Origin: Bifidobacterium sp. ESL0728
Lineage (GTDB): Bacteria; Actinomycetota; Actinomycetes; Actinomycetales; Bifidobacteriaceae
Assembly: GCF_029392015.1 (NCBI RefSeq)
Contig: NZ_CP113925.1
Coordinates: 992,001-1,056,000 of the forward strand
Direction: 5' to 3'
Length of the DNA: 64,000 nucleotides
Shown here: piece after piece, positions 53,286 to 61,197 of the stretch
How positions within the stretch are numbered: position 1 is the stretch's first letter
Layout of the letters: the number at the start of each line of letters is the position of its first letter
Made by a program: the position numbers and the translations under genes
The notes under the pieces: model-generated
Seen by the model: only the letters and a program-made list of their open reading frames with translations
What the model was told of the DNA's origin: nothing
Database searches by the model: none

Positions 53286-54020
53286 TTATATATCAGAACC
53301 GATAGATGAAGTTTTTCGGTTCATCGCACGCCATATATCCCATAGCAGATATACAGGTTTATTGTTTTGTTGTCCAGCTTGGTGTACGATGCCACGGCGC
53401 TTCCACTCGCTGATGGTCTTTCTGCGTACTCTCAAGCCGCAGGAAGCCAGTAGCTTGCTCAATTCTGCTGCCGTGCCTTGTGTCCCGGCACTCGCAAGAG
53501 CAAGCATACGTATTTGCTGTATCTCGCGCACATTGAGTGTCTTGCCGCAGCTTGGGCACACTGTCCAGCCTGATTCGATGTCCTGGTCGTTGCACCAGAG
53601 TTCGCTTCCACAAGTCGGTTCAGTGCAGTAACCGATGAGCACCTTGTCCTCTGGAGGTTCCAGTTGCCTGTCGAGGCGTTTGCATGCTTCTCGTGCGATC
53701 TTGCAGATGCTGCCTGCGTCGTGTCGTGCAAGAAGGTCATCTAGATGTTGTAGTGATCCCTTAAGGATGAATTCGGCGTCGAAGCTGAGCGCGAAGCCCA
53801 GCACTTTTGCAAGCTGGCGGGCGAACTTCTTGATGTCCTGCAGAAGCTGCCAAGCTCCCAGATTGAGCGGTATCGGTGCGGCGGTGTAGGAGCCGTGCCC
53901 CAACTGCCTTGCGACCACACTGGCCTTTTTCGCGGCGATGTCGCGCAGCGCAGGCAGGTTGGCGGCCAGCGAGCGCAGGTCCTTTTCGAGTTGTTGTTTC
54001 CTATCGTTTGCTTCGGCCAT
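53286..54020 (-). CDS. Phage zinc-finger and HTH protein, possible late regulator
   Basis: 244 residues from ATG 54020, GGAAGGAACG upstream. N-terminal helical part, then a four-Cys zinc site (CTEPTCGSELWC ... CPSCGKTL) and a C-terminal HTH (AAELSKLLASCGLRVRRKTISEWKRRGIV). It is the last early gene before the packaging region. A role in switching on late genes is plausible from position. Confidence 0.72.
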   Translation of the reverse strand: MAEANDRKQQLEKDLRSLAANLPALRDIAAKKASVVARQLGHGSYTAAPIPLNLGAWQLLQDIKKFARQLAKVLGFALSFDAEFILKGSLQHLDDLLARHDAGSICKIAREACKRLDRQLEPPEDKVLIGYCTEPTCGSELWCNDQDIESGWTVCPSCGKTLNVREIQQIRMLALASAGTQGTAAELSKLLASCGLRVRRKTISEWKRRGIVHQAGQQNNKPVYLLWDIWRAMNRKTSSIGSDI

Positions 54021-54261
54021 GATATGTGTCGTTCCTTCCGCGAGCGCTGTTGTTTTCCGTTTGTGTGTTGTGGTTTTCGTCTTTTTCGGGTTTGGGTCGT
54101 GTGCCGTCGTTCCGCGCGTGCCGGATTGTCTGGGAGCCTTCATTTCGGTGTCGGGATAAGGCAGATTGGATTGCGTACATTATCGCGATTCCCGCCGCGA
54201 AGGTCAGCATGCAGATGATCAGCACCTGCATGATCAGTGTTCCAATGTTGTCCATCGTCAT
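54001..54261 (-). CDS. Small phage membrane protein
   Basis: 86 residues: MTMDNIGTLIMQVLIICMLTFAAGIAIMYAIQ is one membrane helix, followed by a basic/polar tail. AAGGAGG precedes the start. Overlaps the next gene by 20 bases. Function unknown. Confidence 0.65.
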   Translation of the reverse strand: MTMDNIGTLIMQVLIICMLTFAAGIAIMYAIQSALSRHRNEGSQTIRHARNDGTRPKPEKDENHNTQTENNSARGRNDTYHGRSKR

Positions 54262-54266
54262 GCGTT

Positions 54267-54773
54267 TCAAACCTCCTTGAGTGGACGTACACGAACGTAG
54301 AACCCGCAGAATTCGCAGCGTTCGACGATGTCGTGGGTGGAAACGTTCATCCGATAGCATCTGGGGCACCGGTAAGCGGTCTCATCATGGCCCGGCACGT
54401 AGCACGGGTTATGCCGGCTGAGGCCACACTTGAAAGGAGACATTATGCTTTCAACCGACATATCGGATGATTTATCGACCATTCTGCGTGCGAATTCGAG
54501 CACGATACAGGCATCGGCGAGATACTTCTCCCGAACGGTCCCGGGCATCTGCTCCCAATCGCCGTCCAGATTCTGGGCCAGCGCCTTCGCGCCAGCCTCA
54601 ATCTCCTCGGCTGTCACTTCTGCGGTACGGCCACGCTCATAAGCCTCCCGCATATCATCGGTCGTCACACCATCCAGATACGCAAGCTTGCCCCTATAAT
54701 CCCTACGAGGCTCATAGCCCGGCCAATACTGGGCGGGAAATGCTTTCTCTGCTTCCTCGGACGCGATACTCAT
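54267..54773 (-). CDS. Phage early protein with C-terminal zinc ribbon
   Basis: 168 residues. The N-terminal part (AQYWPGYEPRRDYRGKLAYLDGVTTDDMREAYERG) is helical and common to small phage early proteins; the C-terminus has CPRCYRMNVSTHDIVERCEFCGFYVRV, a four-Cys ribbon. Start follows AAGGGGCTGCA at the end of the gene before (ATGA overlap). Confidence 0.7.
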   Translation of the reverse strand: MSIASEEAEKAFPAQYWPGYEPRRDYRGKLAYLDGVTTDDMREAYERGRTAEVTAEEIEAGAKALAQNLDGDWEQMPGTVREKYLADACIVLEFARRMVDKSSDMSVESIMSPFKCGLSRHNPCYVPGHDETAYRCPRCYRMNVSTHDIVERCEFCGFYVRVRPLKEV

Positions 54774-55021
54774 TGCAGCCCCTTCCCCAAGTCCGCGAGC
54801 GCCGGCCGCGAGTCATGCGCCAGAAGGTAATACCAACAGCCACGGTCACACAAGTTACGGTGATCAGAGGCTTTAGCGCAATGCTTGTCACCGCACTCCG
54901 GACAGATATACATGACCGGGAGAACGTAATCGCGATGGAATCTGTTCCACCTGTCAAGGCAGGCCCAGCAACACGACTTGCCCCCTACTAGAGAACGTTT
55001 GATTCTTTGCCACAGGCTCAT
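54770..55021 (-). CDS. Cys-rich small phage protein
   Basis: 83 residues starting MSLWQRIKRSLVGGKSCCWACLDRWNRFHRDY with two Cys clusters (CCWAC, CPECGDKHC). GAAGGATCTGCA precedes the ATG. The end (RPALADLGKGLQ) copies that of the next gene upstream. Probably binds zinc. Confidence 0.65.
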   Translation of the reverse strand: MSLWQRIKRSLVGGKSCCWACLDRWNRFHRDYVLPVMYICPECGDKHCAKASDHRNLCDRGCWYYLLAHDSRPALADLGKGLQ

Positions 55022-55455
55022 TGCAGATCCTTCTTCAGATCCGCGAGCGCCGCTCTCGTCTCGCTGACTTTGTCGTGTAAGCAGCGGGCGGCCTCGTCGC
55101 ACTTGGTTCCGAATGTATAAGCCGGGATGAGGCTGGATTGCATGGCGAACGTGTCGAAGGACATACCCGCTGTCATCAGCAAGGTTTTCGCATAGGTTTC
55201 ATTGACGAGCCTGTCGAGTGCGTCCCTGCCTCGTGTGACGGTCAGGTTCTCCATTGGTGTGCCCCCGATCTTCGGCAGCCACCATCTCGCAGCCTGGTCG
55301 GACTTGCACCGGTCACAGATCATCTCGAACTCACACCCCTCGGCATCCACTTTGCTGATGATGCCCTTGTGGTGGTAGCTGTGATGGTCGAACTCCACAA
55401 CGTCACCCACATGGAAATCGTCTATAGTGACCTGCTTCGCTATTTCCTTGCTCAT
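55018..55455 (-). CDS. Phage early protein, function unknown
   Basis: 145 residues. VTIDDFHVGDVVEFDHHSYHHKGIISKVDAEGCEFEMICDRCKSDQAARWW is a beta-barrel-like start; the C-terminal RAALADLKKDLQ repeats at the end of the following gene. Joined to both neighbours by ATGA overlaps. Confidence 0.65.
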   Translation of the reverse strand: MSKEIAKQVTIDDFHVGDVVEFDHHSYHHKGIISKVDAEGCEFEMICDRCKSDQAARWWLPKIGGTPMENLTVTRGRDALDRLVNETYAKTLLMTAGMSFDTFAMQSSLIPAYTFGTKCDEAARCLHDKVSETRAALADLKKDLQ

Positions 55456-55703
55456 TGTTCGTCCTTTCCGAAACCGATGCGAGGGAGGGCATAAATGTCG
55501 GGATCTTCGATAACGGTCGCGATTTCACTTGAATCTCGTGTCGAGCCCTGCCCGTCGTTGATGCATTCGAGTTCGCCGCCCTGTTCCGCGAATTCATCGA
55601 CAAGTCGGATAGCATCACGCTTACTGGATGCCCGAACAACAGCCCCATACGTGATCTTCTGCCAGAGAGAGGATTCGACCAGATACGTTTTTGTCTTACT
55701 CAT
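55452..55703 (-). CDS. Phage early protein, function unknown
   Basis: 83 residues (MSKTKTYLVESSLWQKITYGAVVRASSKRDAIRLVDEFAEQ). Compact alpha/beta pattern; no family recognised. ATGA overlap with the next gene. Confidence 0.6.
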   Translation of the reverse strand: MSKTKTYLVESSLWQKITYGAVVRASSKRDAIRLVDEFAEQGGELECINDGQGSTRDSSEIATVIEDPDIYALPRIGFGKDEQ

Positions 55704-56064
55704 CGGTGGTTTCTTTCTCGATGTCGTTTCTCAGAGATTTGATGGCTTCGGGGTTGAGCCCTGTGATCTGGCGTATCGCCTCATCATCATCGCCCATACG
55801 GATAAGCCGAAGCGCATCGTTGATTCTCGTTTGATGCTTCTTCACGTTCATTTCCTCCCTTTCTGGTTTTCCCTGCGTCATGGGTTGGGCATGTTCGGGG
55901 CACAGGTCATGGCGCGAACACACACAGTGCGTCCAGCCATGCCTTCCCGCCTCCCGGCTCGCCTCACGATACGAGCCGTAACCTTTGCCGGCCGGCATCA
56001 TCCTGCCGCAGCCGTTCCAGTCGCAACGAAGCGTATGCAAGCCGTTAATCAGACAGTCGCTCAT
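55696..56064 (-). CDS. Phage early protein with Cys/His motif
   Basis: 122 residues from ATG 56064. Residues 12-60 carry CDWNGCGRMMPAGKGYGSYREASREAGRHGWTHCVCSRHDLCPEH, a zinc-binding pattern; the C-terminus is helical (NDALRLIRMGDDDEAIRQITGLNPEAIKSL). Function unknown. Confidence 0.62.
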   Translation of the reverse strand: MSDCLINGLHTLRCDWNGCGRMMPAGKGYGSYREASREAGRHGWTHCVCSRHDLCPEHAQPMTQGKPEREEMNVKKHQTRINDALRLIRMGDDDEAIRQITGLNPEAIKSLRNDIEKETTDE

Positions 56065-56309
56065 GACGTTTCCCCACAAATCCGATCATGGATAGCCACG
56101 CTAAGCTCGGCCTCTGCGATGATTCTTTTGGCGGCTTGGATGACCAGCCTCGTCGTGGTCACATCGAGATCACCGTCCTCGTCGGTAATCTCGCAAATCG
56201 TCGTGTACGGCGTCCCGGTTATCGCCGTCACCGCCCAATCACGTTTCCCCGTCCGGGTCTCGATCGTCATGCTGAGAACAGGCAGGACGTCTTTCTTCTC
56301 CACGCTCAT
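56061..56309 (-). CDS. Phage early protein, function unknown
   Basis: 82 residues (VLPVLSMTIETRTGKRDWAVTAITGTPYTTICEITDEDGDLDV). Beta-rich. GAAGGAG precedes the ATG. Overlaps neighbours by four bases on both sides. Confidence 0.6.
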   Translation of the reverse strand: MSVEKKDVLPVLSMTIETRTGKRDWAVTAITGTPYTTICEITDEDGDLDVTTTRLVIQAAKRIIAEAELSVAIHDRICGETS

Positions 56310-56557
56310 TCCGTCTCCTTCGATTGTTCAACGCCAAGTTTTTCGAGATCGTCTATGATGCCGTCACACTGCTGGCGCATCAACTCACACATCTCCCGCA
56401 CATCTTCGGCCGGCATGCGGCGGAAAGCCATGTCGGCACCGCGCACGAGACTGATCGCCGTCATACCGGATTTGGCATCCACAATCTCCGACTTGCCAAA
56501 AGGCAGGATGACCCCGTTCCTTTCCGTCGCCACGATAATCGGCATGTGCCCACTCAT
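56306..56557 (-). CDS. Phage early protein, function unknown
   Basis: 83 residues from MSGHMPIIVATERNGVILPFGKSEIVDAKSGMTAISLVRGADMAFRRM. AGGAGG upstream of ATG 56557; overlaps the end of the AAA+ gene by four bases. No family recognised. Confidence 0.6.
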   Translation of the reverse strand: MSGHMPIIVATERNGVILPFGKSEIVDAKSGMTAISLVRGADMAFRRMPAEDVREMCELMRQQCDGIIDDLEKLGVEQSKETE

Positions 56558-57408
56558 TTCGCTTCCTCCTGTTTGTCTGAATGCTTCTTCGCCTGTTTGT
56601 CGCGAAGCCGGTCGAGGTCGTCGGCGATGGCCTGCAGATCGACGGGCTTGCCGGCGACGATGTCGGTGCGCGCCTGCCGGTCGATTGCGTTGAGGATCAA
56701 CGCCGGGGCGAGCCCTTCCGCGTGCCCGGCCAGCATCGCGGTATCCGCAGACCCGACCTCGAGCATGATCTCCTTGAAACGTGCCTTGATGATGCGTTCC
56801 GCCGTCTTTTTGTCGGTCATCGGCATTTCGGTGACCATGTCGAAGCGGCGCAAAGCCGCAGGGTCGATCAGGTCGGCAAGGTTCGTGGCCGCCACCAGCA
56901 GGTGAACGGACTTCCACCCATCCATGGCCTGCAGAAAGACGTTGGCCGCGCGGCGCATCTCCGCAACATCCTCCGAAGAATTTTTGCGGGATGTCAGGAG
57001 CGCATCGGCCTCGTCGAGGAACAGGAGCGTCGGATACGACGTCTCACGACCCAGCACGTCGAAGACGACGCCGATGTTCCGCAGTGTCCCGCCAAGATCC
57101 GAAGTGATCAGCCTGTCGGCCCTGACCCTCGCGAGACGCATGTCGAGTTTGTCGGCCAAGCTCATGGCCATCGTCGTCTTGCCCGTTCCAGGAACCCCCG
57201 TCAACAGCACCCTGCTCACAGGCCGTAGATGGTGCTCCTCCAAGCGCCTCCTCGCCTTGCGCTCCGCGACTATGGTGTCAAACATCCGTTTCGCTTCCAC
57301 GCCCCATACCGGCTCGTGGCCTTCATCGACGCCAGCGCCCGCGTCGGTCAGTGTGTTGAAGACATTCCGCTCCTCCATCTCGTTCATCCCGACCTCTATG
57401 CCGCTCAT
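56554..57408 (-). CDS. AAA+ ATPase of the Vps4/FtsH type
   Basis: 284 residues from ATG 57408. Walker A GVPGTGKT at residues 71-78, Walker B LLFLDEAD at 128-135, sensor 1 VAATN near 173-177 and Arg-finger RRFD near 188. The C-terminal helical lid follows. It lacks membrane, protease or extra DNA-binding parts. Classical AAA ATPases unfold or remodel proteins; the substrate may be the product of a neighbouring gene. It directly follows a PD-(D/E)XK-like gene with ATGA overlap. Confidence 0.88.
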   Translation of the reverse strand: MSGIEVGMNEMEERNVFNTLTDAGAGVDEGHEPVWGVEAKRMFDTIVAERKARRRLEEHHLRPVSRVLLTGVPGTGKTTMAMSLADKLDMRLARVRADRLITSDLGGTLRNIGVVFDVLGRETSYPTLLFLDEADALLTSRKNSSEDVAEMRRAANVFLQAMDGWKSVHLLVAATNLADLIDPAALRRFDMVTEMPMTDKKTAERIIKARFKEIMLEVGSADTAMLAGHAEGLAPALILNAIDRQARTDIVAGKPVDLQAIADDLDRLRDKQAKKHSDKQEEAK

Positions 57409-57929
57409 GATTCCGCCTTTTTGATTTCGTTTATTTTGATGGGCGCGTGGTGTGTCTGCGCCATGAATATGGCGAGCAGCAGCTCGTCGTTGGAATACCG
57501 GTAACGCTCTGAATGGGCGAAGCATTTGCACCGCCGCGCCACGCACAAGCGTCCGCCGATCGGCACGAGCACCTCGTCAAGACGCCGGCGCAATGACGCC
57601 ATCTCGCCGTTGGTGAGCCGGTCGGCCACCTCGTTCGTGGTTACCAGGAAATTCTGGTCGCCGAGAATGTTGAGGCCGTGCCCGCTGGTCAGATCAGCCC
57701 AACAGCTTTTGACCTCATAGGCCGTGAATTTCCCGAGGCCGACGCTTGAAGGATTGGGATACGGGCTGCCGCACATGTACGGGTCGAAACCCATGAAATC
57801 CACTCTTACCGCATTGCCGGTCTTTGGATCCTCAAGCATGACCTCGGGGGCCGAGAACCGGTGCCGTGACTCGCACCTGCGTTGCACCATTTTCGACAGC
57901 ATCGCCGTCGTCTCCTCACGTTCGCTCAT
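57405..57929 (-). CDS. PD-(D/E)XK-like nuclease (MmcB-like)
   Basis: 174 residues from MSEREETTAMLSKMVQRRCESRHRF. The pattern VDFMGFDP ... FTAYEVKSCWADLTSGHGLNILGDQNFLVTTNEVADRL has the spaced acidic residue and the E-x-K of the restriction-endonuclease fold, close to MmcB-like proteins. Catalytic activity is inferred. It forms a tight pair with the AAA+ gene. Confidence 0.65.
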   Translation of the reverse strand: MSEREETTAMLSKMVQRRCESRHRFSAPEVMLEDPKTGNAVRVDFMGFDPYMCGSPYPNPSSVGLGKFTAYEVKSCWADLTSGHGLNILGDQNFLVTTNEVADRLTNGEMASLRRRLDEVLVPIGGRLCVARRCKCFAHSERYRYSNDELLLAIFMAQTHHAPIKINEIKKAES

Positions 57930-57930
57930 T

Positions 57931-58413
57931 TCACTTCCTCCTTGCACATCCCGCAAGCCCGTCGAATAAAATTCGCCAGCCGCCCGCGAGCGCCGTCATG
58001 AAACTGAGGACGCTTTTGCCGGCGTCGTGAAAAGCGTTGAGCGCATCATTCATCTGCTGCCGGGTTGCACAGGCTGAACACAGGTCGGGTTCGACCCATT
58101 GGCATGAGCCGTTCGCGGTGTGGCAGGCGTGGAGGTCGTCGCACCCGCAGACCCGGCAGCGTTGCCGTGAAGCGAGCGGGAAGCGGGGGCAGGGTCGCGT
58201 GTTGATCATGCGGTTCCATCCGACGATGCACGCCTGCAGGCGGTCGCCGCCATCCCACGAATCCGTGTACTCAGGGAACCTGAGCCTCATCTCGTACCCG
58301 CAGCGGTTGCAGCGGAAGATGATGAAATCCGCTCCGATCAGTTTCATATCCGAAGTGTCGGCCTTGACCTTTCCTCCACACAGCGGGCACGGGCTTATCC
58401 TGTGGTATCTCAA
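57931..58413 (-). CDS. Phage zinc-finger protein with Lar-like start
   Basis: 160 residues. PCPLCGGKVKADTSDMKLIGADFIIFRCNRCGYEMRLRF resembles the Lar restriction-alleviation family; the second part CRVCGCDDLHACHTANGSCQWVEPDLCSAC is a zinc motif common in phage early genes. Lar proteins reduce host type I restriction; that role here is inferred from the motif only. Confidence 0.7.
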   Translation of the reverse strand: MRYHRISPCPLCGGKVKADTSDMKLIGADFIIFRCNRCGYEMRLRFPEYTDSWDGGDRLQACIVGWNRMINTRPCPRFPLASRQRCRVCGCDDLHACHTANGSCQWVEPDLCSACATRQQMNDALNAFHDAGKSVLSFMTALAGGWRILFDGLAGCARRK

Positions 58414-59051
58414 CAGAGTCCTTCTTTCCTGATATTCGCGATGGCGTGATCGATTCTTTTTCTATTCGTCTTTTCTTTCGGTTGCTTGCCCGAAGTCTGA
58501 AGATTGCCCAGCATCTGCAGCATCGTCCTGTACTGTTTGATGTCTCGGTCGAGGCAAGTGTGCGTGCGGTGATCGGTGGGCGTCTGATCTGGCAGGTCAA
58601 GGCCGGCAGCCTCGAAAGCCATGCGCAGGGAGTCCAGGTCAAGCATCCGGTGATGGAAACTTTTGATCTGCTCTGGCATGAATCGTTCGAGGAAAGCAAG
58701 GTCGAATTTCGGGTTGCTTCCTGCAGGGTGCAGCGTCCAGCGTCCAAGCTGAATCTCAGCGAACACGCACAATACTGTCACCTGATGATGGAAGTCCGAA
58801 GCTCTGCCGAAAGCGTCGTGAAGAAGGCCATTGGCCGTATGCATCGCGACCACTTCTTCCGTCATCGGCATGATCGTGTCGTCGCCGACGCCGAAGACCA
58901 CATGCCGGCTGTCCATCACGCGTTTGGCATCCATCGATGTGACCCGCAGCTCGGCTTCCAGCACCGTGTCATGCTCAGGGTCGAGGCCAGTGGTCTCGAT
59001 ATCAATCCAAAGGAGCCGTTCGGGCTTGCCTTCTTCGGAACTCTTGCTCAT
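58410..59051 (-). CDS. DEDD-family 3'-5' exonuclease (oligoribonuclease-like)
   Basis: 213 residues: Exo I LLWIDIETTGLDPEHD, Exo II GSNPKFDLAFLERFMP and Exo III DHRTHTCLDRDIKQY. These hold the four acidic metal ligands and the His of the DEDDh group. It may trim short RNA or DNA during phage growth. Overlaps both neighbours by four bases. Confidence 0.88.
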   Translation of the reverse strand: MSKSSEEGKPERLLWIDIETTGLDPEHDTVLEAELRVTSMDAKRVMDSRHVVFGVGDDTIMPMTEEVVAMHTANGLLHDAFGRASDFHHQVTVLCVFAEIQLGRWTLHPAGSNPKFDLAFLERFMPEQIKSFHHRMLDLDSLRMAFEAAGLDLPDQTPTDHRTHTCLDRDIKQYRTMLQMLGNLQTSGKQPKEKTNRKRIDHAIANIRKEGLC

Positions 59052-59329
59052 CGTCCGTCCTTTCGATACTGGTTTGCGATGATGGCCATGCCGTCTGCGA
59101 TTCTCCGGATGTTCTTTTCGAGGCAGTCGTACAGTTCGCTCGGTTTGATGCCGAGTGCCTCGTTGTGCTGCTCCATCTCCGCGAGCTTGTCCGTGGTGGC
59201 CAGCGACACGTTCTTCTTGTCGATATGCTTCGTCCTGACCATCGGCAACACGCCGTGCGGGCAGACCAGTCCTATCTCAAGGTCGATTGGCTGTGGTTCC
59301 GTCCACTTGGACTGCTTCTTATCGCTCAT
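59048..59329 (-). CDS. Phage early protein, function unknown
   Basis: 93 residues (IGLVCPHGVLPMVRTKHIDKKNVSLATTDKLAEMEQHNEALGIKPSELYDCLEKNIRRIADGM). Helical C-terminus. Overlaps the HNH gene by 11 bases. Confidence 0.6.
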   Translation of the reverse strand: MSDKKQSKWTEPQPIDLEIGLVCPHGVLPMVRTKHIDKKNVSLATTDKLAEMEQHNEALGIKPSELYDCLEKNIRRIADGMAIIANQYRKDGR

Positions 59330-59909
59330 TTCTGTTCTCCCTTTCTTCGAATTCGATGGTTGCGTTATTTTCCAGCCTCCAGGGTTGCGAGCCGTCGAGG
59401 GTGACCACGACCACGCCGGCCGAATCCTCCCTGACCTTTGTGAGCTTCCCGTGGTCGACGAAGCCCGTGCCCAGGGTCACCGTGCACATCTTTCCGGTGT
59501 GTATGGCGATGCCGAGCCGACGCCACTTAAGCCCGGTCGCGAGGAACCATTCGTCCTTCTCGGCCTCGGTGAGCGGCTCTCTGGTGCCGTCGTCCAACAG
59601 CCACATCCACCCGTCGCGCGTCTTGCACGGCACCTCGCTCGGCTCATCCACCCACGAATGGATCAGCCACCCGTACCGGTAGGCGAGACCGGGATGGGCG
59701 TGGATCTGACCATGGCAGCCGGTCGTGCCCGACCCCTCGAGAAACATCAGATTCGAAGGGCTGTTGAGCTTCGTGAAACCGTGGCTTCTGGGCCTGCGGT
59801 GATGACGGGACCCGCCCGACCAATCAGGATTCTTCCCGTCGATCAGGCACCGCCGTTCGTCGCGCCGATCGACGATCGCGCAGATTTCCTTGCTGGGTTG
59901 GCTGCTCAT
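59319..59909 (-). CDS. HNH endonuclease-like protein
   Basis: 196 residues from MSSQPSKEICAIVDRRDERRCL. HNH residues in SRHHRRPRSHGFTKLNSPSNLMFLEGSGTTGCHGQIHAHP. The C-terminal half is beta-rich and of unknown role. Distinct from the terminase-linked HNH gene at 51 kb. It may be a homing-type or recombination nuclease. Confidence 0.8.
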   Translation of the reverse strand: MSSQPSKEICAIVDRRDERRCLIDGKNPDWSGGSRHHRRPRSHGFTKLNSPSNLMFLEGSGTTGCHGQIHAHPGLAYRYGWLIHSWVDEPSEVPCKTRDGWMWLLDDGTREPLTEAEKDEWFLATGLKWRRLGIAIHTGKMCTVTLGTGFVDHGKLTKVREDSAGVVVVTLDGSQPWRLENNATIEFEERENRNER

Positions 59910-60181
59910 GCTTTCACCCCCATGTTTGCGTGGAGCGGGCAGTACACGTGGCCGCGCTGCACGCCACGTGAGCCGACGGCCCATCCCTGGTCCGCGAGCG
60001 CCGCATTGATATCGGTGTCGGTGTAGCCGTCCGCCGCCACATGCTCGGTCAGGCCGTCGAAATCCTCGTCCATGAGCCTGATATGGCAAGTACAGCCCAC
60101 GGCGTCGCAATCCACGTCGCACACCGGCGGATTGTCGGCGAATTCCCCGATTTTCTCATAGGGCAAGATCTTCACGCTCAT
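59906..60181 (-). CDS. Cys-rich phage early protein
   Basis: 91 residues (NPPVCDVDCDAVGCTCHIRLMDEDFDGLTEHVAADGYTDTDINAALADQGWAVG ... VYCPLHA). The Cys cluster suggests zinc binding. Function unknown. Confidence 0.62.
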   Translation of the reverse strand: MSVKILPYEKIGEFADNPPVCDVDCDAVGCTCHIRLMDEDFDGLTEHVAADGYTDTDINAALADQGWAVGSRGVQRGHVYCPLHANMGVKA

Positions 60182-61197
60182 GCTTCCTCCAATCCTTCGT
60201 AACCGGCTGGCAAACCGAGTTCCTTCAGCGCCTCATGGCCGCTTTCACCGTTGTTGAGCAGCTCCGCGAGTCGACAGGCGAGACCGTCCGGCTCGCTGCC
60301 CTCCTCGTCACGGCGGAGCAGACCGAGCACGTGCTCGCACTTCCACGAGTGCGTGTGGTTCTTCGGTGCCTCGGTTTCGTCCGCACCGTCCTGCTTGTTC
60401 TTGGCCCCGTTGTCATGCATGAGGTTGTAAATCGAGTCGTTCTCGAGCCATGCTTGGAATTTCTGGTTCCAAGCCCGGCTTTTCGTGCCGTTCCCAGTCA
60501 TGTTCTCCCGGAAGCGTTTGGCGGAATGGTCGAGATCGACGCCGTGCTCCAGCGCGTAGATCCGGTGGGCTTCGGTCGGCTCCCAGCCGTCCGGCAGCGT
60601 CGTGCTGGGATGCTTCACCTGTTTCGATTCCATCTGCTGCGGGTCCCCTTGGGGGACTACAGGGGGTAGTAATGGTTTATCTAACGGTTTGGGTGCACGC
60701 CGATGCACCCCGTTCGTGCCTGTGCGTGCACCCCGTCGAATTTGACGAGGTGCATCAGCGTGCACTCCGCTAGTTGCACGCGGTGCACGCTGATGCATGT
60801 CGTTCTTCTCGTCCGAACCGTCGCCACGGGGTGCATCGGCGTGCACGTCGTCGGCCAGTGAATGTTCGATGGCATGCTCCTGCGCGACGGGCATGCCGCT
60901 CTTGCCGGTAGCCGGCATGTTGAGGTCCCACACCACCGGACGCCGGTCGGCGCGATAATGCAGCGTCAGCCTCTGATCGCCCCTGCGGATTACCCCTGAG
61001 CGCTCCATCTCGGCGATATGCCTCAGCACGCAGCGCCGTTTCAGGCGCACAAGGTCGCACAGGGTGTCGATGGCCGGATATGCACCCGTACCGTCCGGAC
61101 CGGCGAACTCCGCGAGCGCCATCAGTATCAGGCGTTTGGTGGTGTCGCTGCCCACGGGAGCATGCCTGAGTGCCCAGCTCGATGCCTGGTAGCTCAT
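60178..61197 (-). CDS. Phage replication initiator-like HTH protein
   Basis: 339 residues. The N-terminal winged helix (TTKRLILMALAEFAGPDGTGAYPAIDTLCDLVRLKRRCVLRHIAEMERSGVIRR) is the helix-turn-helix_36 type found in phage O-like proteins. The middle is a linker with four related VHADAPR / HQRAPR units. The C-terminal half is helical (PTEAHRIYALEHGVDLDHSAKRFRENMTGN). The linker DNA holds iteron-like repeats, so the origin is probably inside the gene, as in lambda O. Confidence 0.78.
   Translation of the reverse strand: MSYQASSWALRHAPVGSDTTKRLILMALAEFAGPDGTGAYPAIDTLCDLVRLKRRCVLRHIAEMERSGVIRRGDQRLTLHYRADRRPVVWDLNMPATGKSGMPVAQEHAIEHSLADDVHADAPRGDGSDEKNDMHQRAPRATSGVHADAPRQIRRGARTGTNGVHRRAPKPLDKPLLPPVVPQGDPQQMESKQVKHPSTTLPDGWEPTEAHRIYALEHGVDLDHSAKRFRENMTGNGTKSRAWNQKFQAWLENDSIYNLMHDNGAKNKQDGADETEAPKNHTHSWKCEHVLGLLRRDEEGSEPDGLACRLAELLNNGESGHEALKELGLPAGYEGLEEA
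60693..60846. repeat. Iteron-like repeats, probable phage replication origin
   Basis: Four copies of GTGCACGC(C/T)GATGCA(C/T) at 60693-60709, 60749-60765, 60783-60799 and 60830-60846. They alternate in orientation (+, -, +, -). They lie inside the replication gene, in the part that codes for a linker. Confidence 0.65.

Noticed and set aside
58446..60026. 526-codon plus-strand frame across several early genes
   Set aside because: Covers four well-supported minus-strand genes with ATGA overlaps; no start signal.
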